Of a stretch of 64,000 nt of DNA, positions 34,026-47,871 are shown piece after piece. Within the stretch, counting starts at the first letter, position 1; each line of letters opens with the position of its first letter. The DNA lies in contig OZ023190.1 of NCBI GenBank assembly GCA_963995505.1, positions 18,160,092 to 18,224,091 on the forward strand, given 5' to 3'. The translations under genes were made by a program, and so were the position numbers. Origin of the DNA: Hypericum androsaemum (Eukaryota > Streptophyta > Magnoliopsida > Malpighiales > Hypericaceae). Below the pieces are notes generated by a model that searched no databases, had not been told where the DNA came from, and was given only the letters and a program-made list of their open reading frames with translations.

Positions 34026-36467
34026 TATACTGGCAAGCGAACGCGAAGTATTTCAACTTGTCGGTGGAGTAAATTAATGTACGATTCGCGGAGCCGGGTC
34101 ACGAATTTAATTTCCAATTAATCCAGAATTTCATACAGCTGGTGATACGTGGGCTAATACATATCGCATGCAAAAAATGGAACACAAATACGGAGCTGTC
34201 CGCGGCGTGCATTAAAATTTGTGAATGTCGATTTTTTAAACTTTCCGCTACATATGAGCTTTAGATTGTTGAAAACATTTTCATTTGTTTTTCAAATATG
34301 CTAGCATTTTCAATTTTTTATACTACTTTTATTAATATAATTTCAAATCAGATAAAATTACGATCAAATTATTCTTGTCAATTTTTGATTTGTTGATACC
34401 TGAAACTTATCATCTCTGCTTTATTTTGACGCATTTACATTCTGAACTGAATTTGAGAATTCGATCTCGTCGACTAATACAATTAGTTAAACCGATGATT
34501 AACATGGTTGACCATGGTCGATCCTCCATTCAAGTTTTTTGTTTTTCATAAAACGACCCAGGTATAGTAAAGGGTCCTCAGTCGGACATCGATATTTAAA
34601 ACATCGATCGATACAACAGTGTTCTTTGCCGGGGTCATCACTCAGTCATAGTAGTTTAACCACTCTAAACATATGTTTTAATTAACCTACGCAATTAAGT
34701 GCTAAAGCTCTTTTGTAATTGAACCATCGTTGCGTCACTTGTCCCCATAAGTAGTCCACCAATAAAAAACTTCGATCATAAGTTGGAGCTTAATTAATAC
34801 TGCGATCGGGAAGTGGGATCTCGTAACTTTTATCGCAAATTTCAAAGTATTTTTTTTAATACTATATGATATTCAAATTTTTTAGACTGGCTAATTTAAA
34901 TTTGAGTTTGATAAAATTTCTGAAATATAATAAATTTCTTTAAATAAATATTTACTAATGTTACAGTCTAAAAAATCAAACTCAATAATAAGTTAAATTA
35001 AAACAAATTTTTATCAATTGATCTCACTGTTTTCATAACTTTCAACTTTTAAAATCGTTCCTTTGAGATGAATTGGCGTAATTACCGGGCAGCTTCGCCA
35101 AATTTTTATTCCAAACTTTTGTCTCACCATATTTTATTACTTTTTTAATTTCTGGTCGACGGAAGTCGAGATCGACGACTTAAAGTGACAACCTTTGGCT
35201 TTAATAGTGATACTTACGGATCTTATTTTAATTCAATTCCCGATTTAAATCATTTCTGTCAATACACAATTTCTTTCCAAATTCCAATGCGCTGGTTTAT
35301 GGTCAAACCTTCAATTAAACTCATTAACAAAAAACTTTTCGATCTTCCTTAATTTAATTATAATTAAAAGTTTCACCACGGTAGTAGTCTAGTAGAAAAT
35401 CTGTAATCGAATTAACACTAACATAGCAGAAATTAAAAATAAAAATTTGAAGTATTTTAGACTTTATTTTATTAATATATTTTTATATGCTAACGTTCGT
35501 TAACCTGCCAAATTAAATAATGGGCATACATATTTTGATCGGATGTAAATACGGGATCTTTTTCTGATATGGTGTGTTAAAAAAGGACACCAAAAAGGAG
35601 TTTTCTGACCAGGGGATAATTATAGAAGAACAAGCAACACATAAATTAATAAAGCTGCAAAAGTTACATTTTCGGGCAAAAACCAGAAAGAATTAGAAGA
35701 ATACGATAAAGCTTTCAGTTTTTTTTTATAAAGCCTTCAGTTCTCGTCCCTTTCGCTGAAATCACGCATCTTGTCCCCTTCCAGTTGTTTTTTCCCCCTT
35801 ATCGGAGCCTTTTTTTTTCCAGAAAAAAAAATACTTTATATAAAATTAAGTAAAAAAGTCAGTATACAAAAGAAAAAAAATATTTCATATAAAATTAAGT
35901 AGAAAAGTCGGTATACAAAAGATTATGAAGTTTGAAAAGAGGAGCAAAAATTCAATATGTAGATAAAGAATCTAATCTAATTAACTTACAAATCCAATCA
36001 ACCACTTGATTTTGTAGGCGACTAACTTAGACTAAGAGTACAAAGAGATAAGAATTGAAGTTCATCCCTACGATCATTAACAAGGATCTCAACTTGTCAC
36101 TTGATTTGTGGCAAAGGAGAAGTCAACTTACCACTTGATTTGTGACCTGCAGTCCGGTGTAACTGATTCGAACCATATCAAGGGCAAGTTGAATGGCCAT
36201 GTTTTCAACTTCTAGTGGAGACGAAGCCATGATAAGCGAACTCTAACCAGTATCCACAATTTTTATTTTTCATATCAATCAAGCATCGGTCGATTTAATT
36301 ACAAATGATGACTAACCGTAGAAAAATGCTTAGATAAACCGGTTACGATTTTCAAGCATAAGCCTGCTAAAGCTCCTCCTGTCTCGGTCCACAATTTTTT
36401 GTTTATATTATTTGATATCCTAAATATTTTGAATAATGTATAACATTTCAAACAAAATTATCCGGAT
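34026..36467. other. Intergenic, AT-rich
   Basis: No gene. A tandem duplication of about 50 bp lies at 35821-35920. The part 36060-36260 has a more balanced composition and may be retrotransposon debris; no domain seen. Confidence 0.5.
35821..35921. repeat. Tandem duplication, about 50 bp
   Basis: Two copies of a unit with agaaaaaaaa, ataaaattaagta, aaaagtc and gtatacaaa in the same order, with a few differences. Confidence 0.8.
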
Positions 36468-37893
36468 AAATAATAGGGCAAATTACTTTCACGTTCTTGA
36501 AGTTTGGTCACCCTCCCTCCAGGGTCCCTGACTTTTAGAAAATGAGTGTCCCGTCCCTAAATTTTGATGATAATAGATTCTTGGGTCCCTGGAACCAGAA
36601 TATTTCATTTTCTCCGGCGAACCCCCACTTGGAAAGACAAAAATACCCCTCTCGCTTAAAAAAATAAAAAATCCTCTCCTCCTTTCATTTTCAACCCCCA
36701 ACCCAGCCCATCTTGAAACCTTCAAGTCCATTAATAAAAAAATATCAAAATACTCTTCCAGAAAAAAAATTAAAATCCTACAAATCTACTGCCCATGAAC
36801 TTAATTGTTCTCAAGTGTGCCATTAGAAAATAAAAACCCACGGAAAAAGAAAGTGAACAAACGACAAGAAAAAAGGACGAGGAGATCGGATTTATCACTA
36901 CAAGTTTCAAGCTTCTCCGCCTTTCTCCAAGACCTCATCAAGAGTCTCAATCCTCTTACTCTCTTTATCTCCTTTACTGTCATCATCTATAGTTGAAAAG
37001 TGGGTGAAATTAGTTAGCTAGGGTTTTCGCCGATTGGAGCCCGGAGACTGCCAGAGATGAGGGGAGACTGGGGAAGGGGAAGAGATCTCCTCCAGGAAAG
37101 GGGCGTCGGCCCGATAGAGGCAGAAGACGGTGATACCCGCGATGAGGTGTCATGTCCAGCGTTACCTGGCCAGGAGGACTCCGTCTCCGTTGAGGGTCTT
37201 CTCCGATACGGGGTGGTGAATGCTCTACGCGGAGTAGTGGTTCAACCAGATGCTGCTCGTTGAGAAGATGAAGGTGGCGGTGCCATGGAGGAGGGAGAGG
37301 ATGGGCTCGTGGGCTGGGGCGAGGTCGAGAAGCGAGTCCGGGAGATTATAAGCTCAGACGTAGGGGAGCTTCTTAGGGGGAAGGTCGGCGAGTTCAGGGA
37401 GCGGCAAAGGTTACGCTCGCCCTAGGGGGATCTTCTTTATCCAATTTGGACAGATTTGTTAGTTCATGAAGATCTTAAAATTTATGGTGGGTTGAAGGTT
37501 TGGAGATCCAATTTAGGATTTTAGTTTTTTTATTAATGGGTTTGAAGATTTAGTTGGGTTGGGGTTGAAGGAGATGGGTTGGGTTGGGTTGGTTTGGGAT
37601 TAATTGATTTTTTTTATTAATGGATTTGAAGGTTTGAAGGTGAGTTGGATTGGGGGTTGAAGATGAATTGGGGAAGAAGAAAAAGGGGGAGAGAATTTTT
37701 TTTTAGTGGGAGGGGCATTTTTATCTTTTCAAGTGGGGGTTCGCCGGAGAAAAAGGAATATTCTGGCTCCAGTGACCCGAGAGTCTATTATCATCAAAAC
37801 TTGGGGACGAGACAATCATTTTCCAAAAGTCAAGGACCCTAGGGGGAGGGTAACCAAACATCAGGAATGTGAGAGTAATTTATCCTAAATAAT
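36468..37893. mobile_element. Long-TIR DNA element carrying captured DNA (Pack-type)
   Basis: Element 36475-37886 (1412 bp) has inverted ends of about 240 bp (agggcaaattactttcacgt versus the complement of the right end) with shared blocks such as ccctccctccagggtcc and cggcgaacccccactt. A 7-bp duplication aaataat flanks it (36468-36474, 37887-37893), possibly 8 bp. Its interior (about 37028-37420) is GC-rich and coding-like, unlike the arms. No transposase. Ends of the same kind occur near 9612, 24766 and 39485. Confidence 0.75.
37030..37425 (-). pseudogene. Captured gene fragment inside the long-TIR element
   Basis: On the minus strand a frame of about 120 codons has strongly protein-like composition, with LPDSLLDLAPAHEPILSLLH, ATFIFSTSSIWLNHY, SEKTLNGDGVLLAR and FCLYRADAPFLEE, but four stops. 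Three of these (TAG, TAA, TGA) sit where Lys/Gln/Arg would fit. I do not recognise the family; it looks like a membrane or secreted protein. Not functional as it stands. Confidence 0.5.
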
Positions 37894-37970
37894 ATGCTGC
37901 TGTGTTTACGATGGTTTGAAATTGAGATATTTTGTTAAAGGTAAAAAATATAATCTAATATTTTGAGAAT

Positions 37971-38044
37971 CGATAAATAGCTTCCAACCGTTAGGATAAT
38001 TGCATTCCAAGCAATAGACCCGGATTCGACTCCCGGCAAACGCA
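37971..38044 (+). pseudogene. tRNA-Gly(TCC) pseudogene
   Basis: From about 37985 the sequence follows plant tRNA-Gly(UCC): ttaggataattgc, anticodon loop attccaa, gcaatagacccgg, ttcgactcccgg, and ends gca before a T-run. The 5' acceptor strand and D-arm start are degraded (expected gcgtctgtagt is not there, and the opposite strand reads aaacgc), so the acceptor stem cannot form. Confidence 0.75.
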
Positions 38045-38256
38045 ATTTTTTAAAATTATAGGAGGAACATAATTCATTATCCGTATCTATATTCGAGTCC
38101 GAAATATTTATTTTCGATAATTCAAATCCGAGTCCGAATATAAAATTATTCGAGTTGGAACCCAAAATTTTTTTGGATAACAGATATCAGATTTTTTGCT
38201 CACCCCTAAACACAAATAAAAGTTTTTCCAATAAAGCTATTGAACTCGAACCAATG

Positions 38257-38690
38257 TTGCTACTGCATAGTTTTAAAAATTACGATCTGATCGGTCGGAC
38301 CGTGAATCAGGCATCAGAGCGATCCGTTTTAGGGGTAAAAAGGGCCTCCGATCAGACTGCCCAAAATTTAGTCGGACCGGATGATTCATACTGATTTTTG
38401 AATCGAATCGCCCAGTCTGACCAAATTTTAGCCAAATCAGCAAAAAATTAAACAAAAAGTCGTATCGTATGCTCGATTTTTCTTAATCAACAAAGAAAAA
38501 TGGACAATGGTTAATATTTCTAAAATGTAGATTTTGAAACCTATATTTTGACTATTTAATCTACATAATATTCAAATAATATTAAAAAGTTTGGTCTGAT
38601 GGTCTGGCCGGTCTGACCAGTCGGGTCAGAAAACGGAAAAAATCCGGCCCATACCAAAACTCGTATTTTAAAACAATGGTTATTGCTACC
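38257..38690. mobile_element. hAT-type MITE (copy 2 of the 15371 family)
   Basis: About 38265-38682 begins gcatagttttaaaaattacg and ends gtattttaaaacaatgg; the sequence between repeats the ggtcggacc/tctgaccagtcggg motifs seen in copy 1, and gaatcag follows the first motif in both. ttgctact (38257-38264) and ttgctacc (38683-38690) form an 8-bp duplication with one mismatch. It sits inside the zf-GRF remnant. Confidence 0.75.
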
Positions 38691-39043
38691 TTGCTCCTTG
38701 AGCAACTCCTTCAGCATCTTTAGTTCTTCAACAACATTGTTAGCAGCCATGTTCAAAACTGCTTTCTTCGAGTCAACATTTGTAGACCGATAACGAAAAT
38801 CACGATCAAGTGGAACACACCACCCAAGCTATTATAACTATTTTTTGCACAAACATAGTACAATCGACCATAATTTTTTTCACTTTTGGCAATTTTTACC
38901 AGGGCATGGACACCATATCTGCATTCAATATTCATGTACCTTGCACCATCATCGAACTCATACAACAAACTCGAGGGTGACATTGGAAACCTAAAAGACT
39001 TTGACCCAGCTTCTAACCCAAGCTTCCACCCAACTTTGACCAA
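38691..39043 (-). pseudogene. zf-GRF domain protein remnant
   Basis: Minus strand: a frame with CRYGVHALVKIAKSEKNYGR and LYYVCAKN, the pattern of a GRF-type zinc finger (C-x-G....T/SEKNYGR.F..C), followed after a frameshift near 38775 by a coiled-coil-like tail (VVEELKMLKELLKEQGSN). GRF fingers bind single-stranded nucleic acid. The second Cys pair is incomplete. The hAT MITE is inserted just after the tail's Gly-Ser, and a short continuation may lie beyond it (about 38180-38256). Confidence 0.55.
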
Positions 39044-39200
39044 GCTTGAATGCCAGCTTCAAACTGAACTCAGACCCAAACTTGAACAACACTAAGCTTA
39101 CACCCAACCTTAAACCACAACTTGAAAACCTATGCTTTGACCAGCTTTGAACCAACATTCGACCCAACCTTGAACCCAGTCCTCGTCCCAGCATAAGCTT
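39010..39200. repeat. Imperfect short repeats
   Basis: Phrases such as cccaagctt, caagcttgaa, caaacttgaac, caaccttgaaccc recur every 15-25 bp. The frames here are low complexity and are not genes. Confidence 0.6.
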
Positions 39201-40160
39201 CTTCCTGACGCTGATTCAAACAGTGGCTTCAATGGAGATTGAGATTAGGTCATAGATTTGAGAAGCGAAGGATATAATTTCAATTTTGGGAAAGTTCCGG
39301 TGGAGAGTTATTTTATACTAAGTTACTCGAGTTTTTTTAGACCTAGGGGGCTTAATTTTTGACTGGGAATATTTTTGTCTTTTCAGGTAGCTCTTTGCCA
39401 GAGATAAAAAGCAGGGACGGAAATATAATTCTTCAAAAGGCAAGAACTTTACTAATAATTTTGATATAGACCAAAGACCTAAAGATAATTTGCCCAACAA
39501 AAATCAACCAGTCAGTCTCTCCTCTTCCCAGCCTCTCTCCTTTCGTTGAGAAAATTAGTTCTAAAACTGGTTTTCCACTATGATTGAACTTCTTAGTCGA
39601 GCATGGCTGGATGCTCCGTTTAACGCTGGATTTCTTTCCATTGAAGGTCGACGGTCTGGGTTAATTAAACAGTCGAAAACAATTTTGGAAGAACTTGAAT
39701 CATGAAAGAACTTGATTTGAACATTTCATTTCCACAGAAAAACAATGAAATTGATATCACCCAAATGACGCCCATCTAATCCTTTAGCAACAAGAACAAA
39801 GAGGAACACGAGGCGAGGCTAATTTGAACCAAAAACTGAGCGTTTAGATGGGAATCTCCCAAAAGACGAGCGACAAAATGCATTAGTCAGCTAATACTAG
39901 AAATTAACCACGCACAGGTATTTAAGGTACTCAGACTACCATCCGCAAATCCAGAAATCACAGAAAGTACATGCGATTGCAAGTCATAAAAAAGCTCCAA
40001 GTGAATGGTGTCTTCAAGCAGACCCCCCCTCATAGGCTACAATCATCCAAAGGTAGCAGAACTAAAAACAACTAGCTTCGAGGACAGTCTGAAGTATAGT
40101 ACAGCAACGGAGGCCAGAACTGCCAATACCAACTTGGAGACGTCACCAGACGAACATCTC
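39201..40160. other. Spacer and 3' region of UAP56
   Basis: 39330-39500 ends with ...taatttgcccaac, resembling an end of the 36475-type element in inverted orientation. No gene otherwise. Confidence 0.45.
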
Positions 40161-43543
<3,383 letters not shown>

Positions 43544-44015
43544 GACTGCACCGACAAAACCACAGATCTCAACCTTATTAGTCCCATCCAGCCCTTTCCC
43601 GAACCAAATCCCTAACCCTAGAACACAAATTAAGAGGAAAAAGATTGCAATTGTCACCTGCTATGGCGCGAAGAGGAGGAAGGATTGGGGAATTAGGGTT
43701 AGGGTTTAACTGGTTAAGGAAGATTTAGGAACGATGGCGGTCGAGAACTCGGAGACCTTCTTCCAAATCAGGGGAGAGAGAGGGACTAGGGTTGAGATTT
43801 ACGACGCTGCTTTAAATAGACGACTCCCCGTTGGATTTTTCTTGCGGTTTCCCCAAATTACCCCTCCCCTTAGTCCGAAATTCATAAATTATACACACTA
43901 AATTTCTTGCGGTCGAACATGTGTTTTTTTATGGTTTTTTGACCTTTCAGAAAAAAATGTTTTTTAAAAAACGACTTTTTATTCCAAAAGTGCTGGTAAA
44001 AAAGAGTAACCAATC
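43544..44015. promoter_or_regulatory. UAP56 leader and promoter region
   Basis: Rich in gggttagggttt-like (telo-box) motifs on the gene's sense side near 43690-43710 in the leader, a common feature of plant translation and RNA-processing genes. No other gene. Confidence 0.45.
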
Positions 44016-44087
44016 GCGCCAGATAGGGGTCGAACCTACGGCCTTCTGCTTAGGAAACAGACGCTCTATCCACTGAGCTACAGGCGC
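44016..44087 (-). tRNA. tRNA-Arg (anticodon CCT)
   Basis: The minus strand gives a 72-nt cloverleaf: acceptor GCGCCTG/CTGGCGC (one T-T mismatch), TA, D-arm GCTC...GAGC, anticodon stem TCTGT/GCAGA with loop TTCCTAA, and T-arm GTAGG-TTCGACC-CCTAT. It matches the common plant tRNA-Arg(CCU) closely; no intron. A-box and B-box are intact, so likely functional. It decodes AGG. Confidence 0.95.
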
Positions 44088-45647
44088 TGCTTGTCTATAG
44101 TCTTATTGCAAACGTATAAATTAACTTTATCGTGGAATTCTAAATAAAATTCTTCACCCCCTCTTTCTTAAGAAAAAAATGAATTTGAATTATGCTTGAC
44201 TTCCTAATGTATGTTTAAATAGACGATGCAGTCCTTCATTTTTCAGAATATATGTAGCCGCCCTCTCTATTTGGTTTTATTTATACCCTTATACCAATTG
44301 TGTCATTCTTTTCGACCGACCCAACCCTCCTTCAGTCATCTTCTCTGCACGAAGACCAACCTCTGATTGTCATCTCTGGCGAACACAAACCTCCGGTGAG
44401 CACAAACCTTCGGCAAACACCAAAATCAACCCTCGATTAAAAGGGTGATATCATATACAAGTAAGGCATCAGTAACACCCTGATAGTTGGATCGGGTGAC
44501 GGATCTCAAAGATTCTTAGCCTGCCTAATTCGAGTTATGACAGATATATCCCTAACCAAAGTTCAGAAATATACAAAGATAACACAACCTCTTGTAGTGG
44601 AACTGAGAACAGAGGGGCGGTTGTGACTTGGGCTGATGTTTCCGGCAAGTTTCGAGGTGGCCAAGGCGTGAGGAGGACCTTATACGGTGTCGTGGGTTGA
44701 AGTAAATGTGCCTGTATTTCTGGTGTCGGGTCTCCTCGTTATGTTCGGGACGGCTCGGTCAAGGGAAAGCCAAGTCGGCCTCGTCGAGGCAGGTACGTGG
44801 CGGCATGGAGGTTTTGTGGTGCGCCCGTCAGTCTCAGGGTATGGTGGCATGTCTACTGTGGAACGCCACCTAGGAATGGTGCCGCCACTATATATTGCAA
44901 ACCCACTCCTATTTTTTTATTTTTTTTGTAAAGATATATGTCATTTACATGAAAAATTGTTCGATGGACCCGATACTATAATTACAAAAATAGTAAATAA
45001 TCAGCAATCAAACAAGACAAAGGACTCAAATCAAAAAAGACATTGACAAATGTTATCATTCATATAAAAGTTGTATTTTTTGTTGGGGGTGGGGCCCAAT
45101 ATGGGAGGCCCGCTCGAGTGAGTTCTACACAAGTAGGCAGCGTTAGCACTCGCCCAGCCTATTTTTCTATATAAATTAATGTGCGACAACTAAGTAGTTA
45201 GCACGGTGAGCAGTGCATTATTTTCCTTACTCATTAGTTTAAGACAAATAATTGTTTCAGGTATTGGATAAATTTTTATAAAGAAAGGCCTCGCCATGAA
45301 GTGTCTCCCAAAGCGATGTGGGACGGGAAGCAATGTTAAAAGGATCTAACCATTTGACCATTTGGGTCAGATTAACGAAACAATGTTGTTAAATGAATGA
45401 GTGTCCACTCACCATTTTCACACAAAAAAAAGATGTCGAAACTCGAAACAATGCCATTTATATGCCGCCCAAACTTACTAATCAATACACGCACCCTACT
45501 TTGGAAAGTTCTTATAGTGAAAATTTGTAATCTATATAGAAATGATGTTCAATGATAGAAATTGAAAGGGAAAAAATTATAAGTCGTGAGGTTAGAAATA
45601 ATATACATCATACTTATCCAGTTAGCACGTGATGTAATATGCGAAAC
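44088..45647. other. Intergenic
   Basis: No gene. The frame at 44687-45046 (+) has no recognisable domain; the block 44460-44930 is GC-richer and may be retrotransposon LTR debris (ends in a T-rich run near 44910). Confidence 0.45.
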
Positions 45648-46268
45648 AATGTTGTTAGGGATGGCAATGGGCAGAATCTGGGGATGATCTGTAAGACCGA
45701 GATCCTTACCCTATTTTGAAAGGACGGACCCAGATCCTTACCCTTATCTTTTTTTAAAATAAAGATTCGGGCAGGATCCGGGTCCCAAAAAATCGGGCAG
45801 GATAAGGACGACCTACGGGTCTGTGTTATTTTTAAAAAAATTTTGACTATCATTTGATTGTTCTCAAACAACAAACAATAAGGGACATTAAAAAAATATG
45901 AATGCAATTGATTCGTTCGTTAAAATAACTTAATATAAAGAAATCAAACAAACAAAGTTTAAAAATATTTGAAGTCGAGAAGGTTGAGATTGAAAATTTG
46001 GTATTATGTTTAGTAATTAACATACATATATATTATTTTTTTTAAATCGAGCAGGATCAGGGTAGGATCCTATAGATCCATATCCATACCCTTAGGATCA
46101 GGGCAGGATCCTATAGATCCATATCCATGCCCTTATCCTTTTAAAATATCATAATCCGGGCAGGATTTGGGTCTAGACCCGGTCAAAGTCAATGAGTCTT
46201 GGACCCTTTGGGTCTGGATCAGGGTAGACGCTAAGGGTAAGGATCTAATTGCCATCCAAAAATGTCGT
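45648..46268. mobile_element. hAT-type MITE with tagggatggcaat ends
   Basis: Element 45656-46260 (605 bp): left end tagggatggcaatggg, right end attgccatccaaa, inverted to each other; aatgttgt (45648-45655) and aatgtcgt (46261-46268) are 8-bp duplications with one mismatch. The interior repeats gggcaggat(c/t)cgggt and gatccttacccta motifs many times. No transposase. Confidence 0.75.
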
Positions 46269-47871
46269 TGTGTGGCAAGACATGTTGCACTTTCATCCCA
46301 GTTAGTTACCAAAGACCATACGCGGATAATTTTAAGAAATTACGGGGACCAAATTTTCAATTATAAACCACATGTCAGTAACTTGTATCGGTGAAATCAT
46401 ATAGTAATAAAATATTTTTTTTATCTAAAGAATAGGATCTAACCGGCGAATACAGATAAATGATGGAATAGAGATCAAATAAGCCCCTCTACTATCTCAA
46501 AAGGTCCACATAAATTTATGTACTTGAAAGTTGTTCGCATAACTCTCTGTGCTTCTCCGAATGAGTCAAATAACACCCTTGAAACCATTTTTCCGATCGC
46601 TGACGATAACTTACCGACTTACATAGCACCTTGGTCATCTTAAATATGCCACATCAGCTTTGTTTACCTTTTTTTTTGTTACTAATCATACTTGACATTG
46701 TAACAATACTAAATTTTATCAAAAATGTTGTTTCTTGTTGGGCTTCTTCTCATCCATCCACGCCTCCTCATTGGCCATCTACTAGAAATCCACACTCCCC
46801 ACATCGTCCACCCATATTCTATAAATGATCAAACCTTTTTTCCTTAAAGAAGAGAAGCATACATCATGCTTTTTAATCCAACGGGCAACATAATAGATCC
46901 ACCGGACAAACCACAAAGCGGGAAAAAGTGTGGGTCCCCATCCCCACTCACTCTCTCTCCGAGTCCAAGGAACTTCCCAAGCAAGGCGACGAAAAGTTGA
47001 GAGAAAGATGGGACAACCAAACCAACAAGACAAAACCCTCTCCTCCAAGTTACCCATCACCATTTTTCTACGAGTAAAAGTTGGTGTCCTCCTCCTCCGC
47101 CACTCTCAGGGCGACTCTAAGTAACTGAACCCACGACAGACACAAGAGTGCCTCAGCCCACGACGCCTCAATTGAGGTCAGTGATCATCCATCCCCCTTT
47201 AGATTGAAAAACTCGGGGCTTGGTTGGTTGGTTGGTTGTTTTTGAGGGATATTGGAATTGGGTCTTTGTTTCTACCTTCTGGGTGGCTGGGAAATCGATC
47301 AAAGTTGTCTTCTTTTTGTGTCAATTAGGGTTTTGGAATGGTGACCATGCATTGGTGGTGAGGTATAAGGGGGATTAAGCGTGTGATTAAATGATTAAGC
47401 TTCTTGTTGTTTTGTTTGTTTGATGAATGCAAGTTTTCGAGTTCTGTCTGGATTTTGTTGACACTTTTTGTTTCTGATTCTTGTCGGTGCATTTCATGAC
47501 GATGATCAACTTCGCGACGAGTTCATTATTTCAGGCGTTCTGCTCTTTGCTTGATTGAGTAAAGTTTGATCAGTAAGTTTCTTTGTCAGTGTTTTTTGAT
47601 GCACCCCGCTGGTGCTGTTATTGTAAGGTTTTTGTTCCTCGTGCTTTCGGAATCTTGAACATGTGATGTGTGTGTGGTATGTTTAAGTACCATGCTGATT
47701 CTGTTATTGTAAGCTTTTCCTTCTTGCGCTTTCCGAATCATGAACATGTGATGCTCAAGAATTGAGGGTGCGCTGCTTTTCATGGCTGAGGCTGGCCTGC
47801 TAGAATACGCCGTCTGACTGCTATGTGTGATCTGTAGGTTATATCTCAGTTCTGTGGATTATTGACGAAGA
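46269..47871 (+). promoter_or_regulatory. RDR6 promoter and leader, probably with a leader intron
   Basis: A TATA-like ctataaatg lies at about 46818. From about 47120 the sequence looks like a transcribed leader; a donor at 47177 (gag|gtcagt) and an acceptor at 47837 (tctgtag|gtt) would remove 661 bp, leaving a short leader before ATG 47872. The T-rich, oligo-GT composition between them is intron-like. Inference; cDNA would settle it. Confidence 0.45.

Noticed and set aside
44687..45046. 119-codon plus frame
   Set aside because: No recognisable domain, lies in repeat-like intergenic DNA, and composition is not coding-like.
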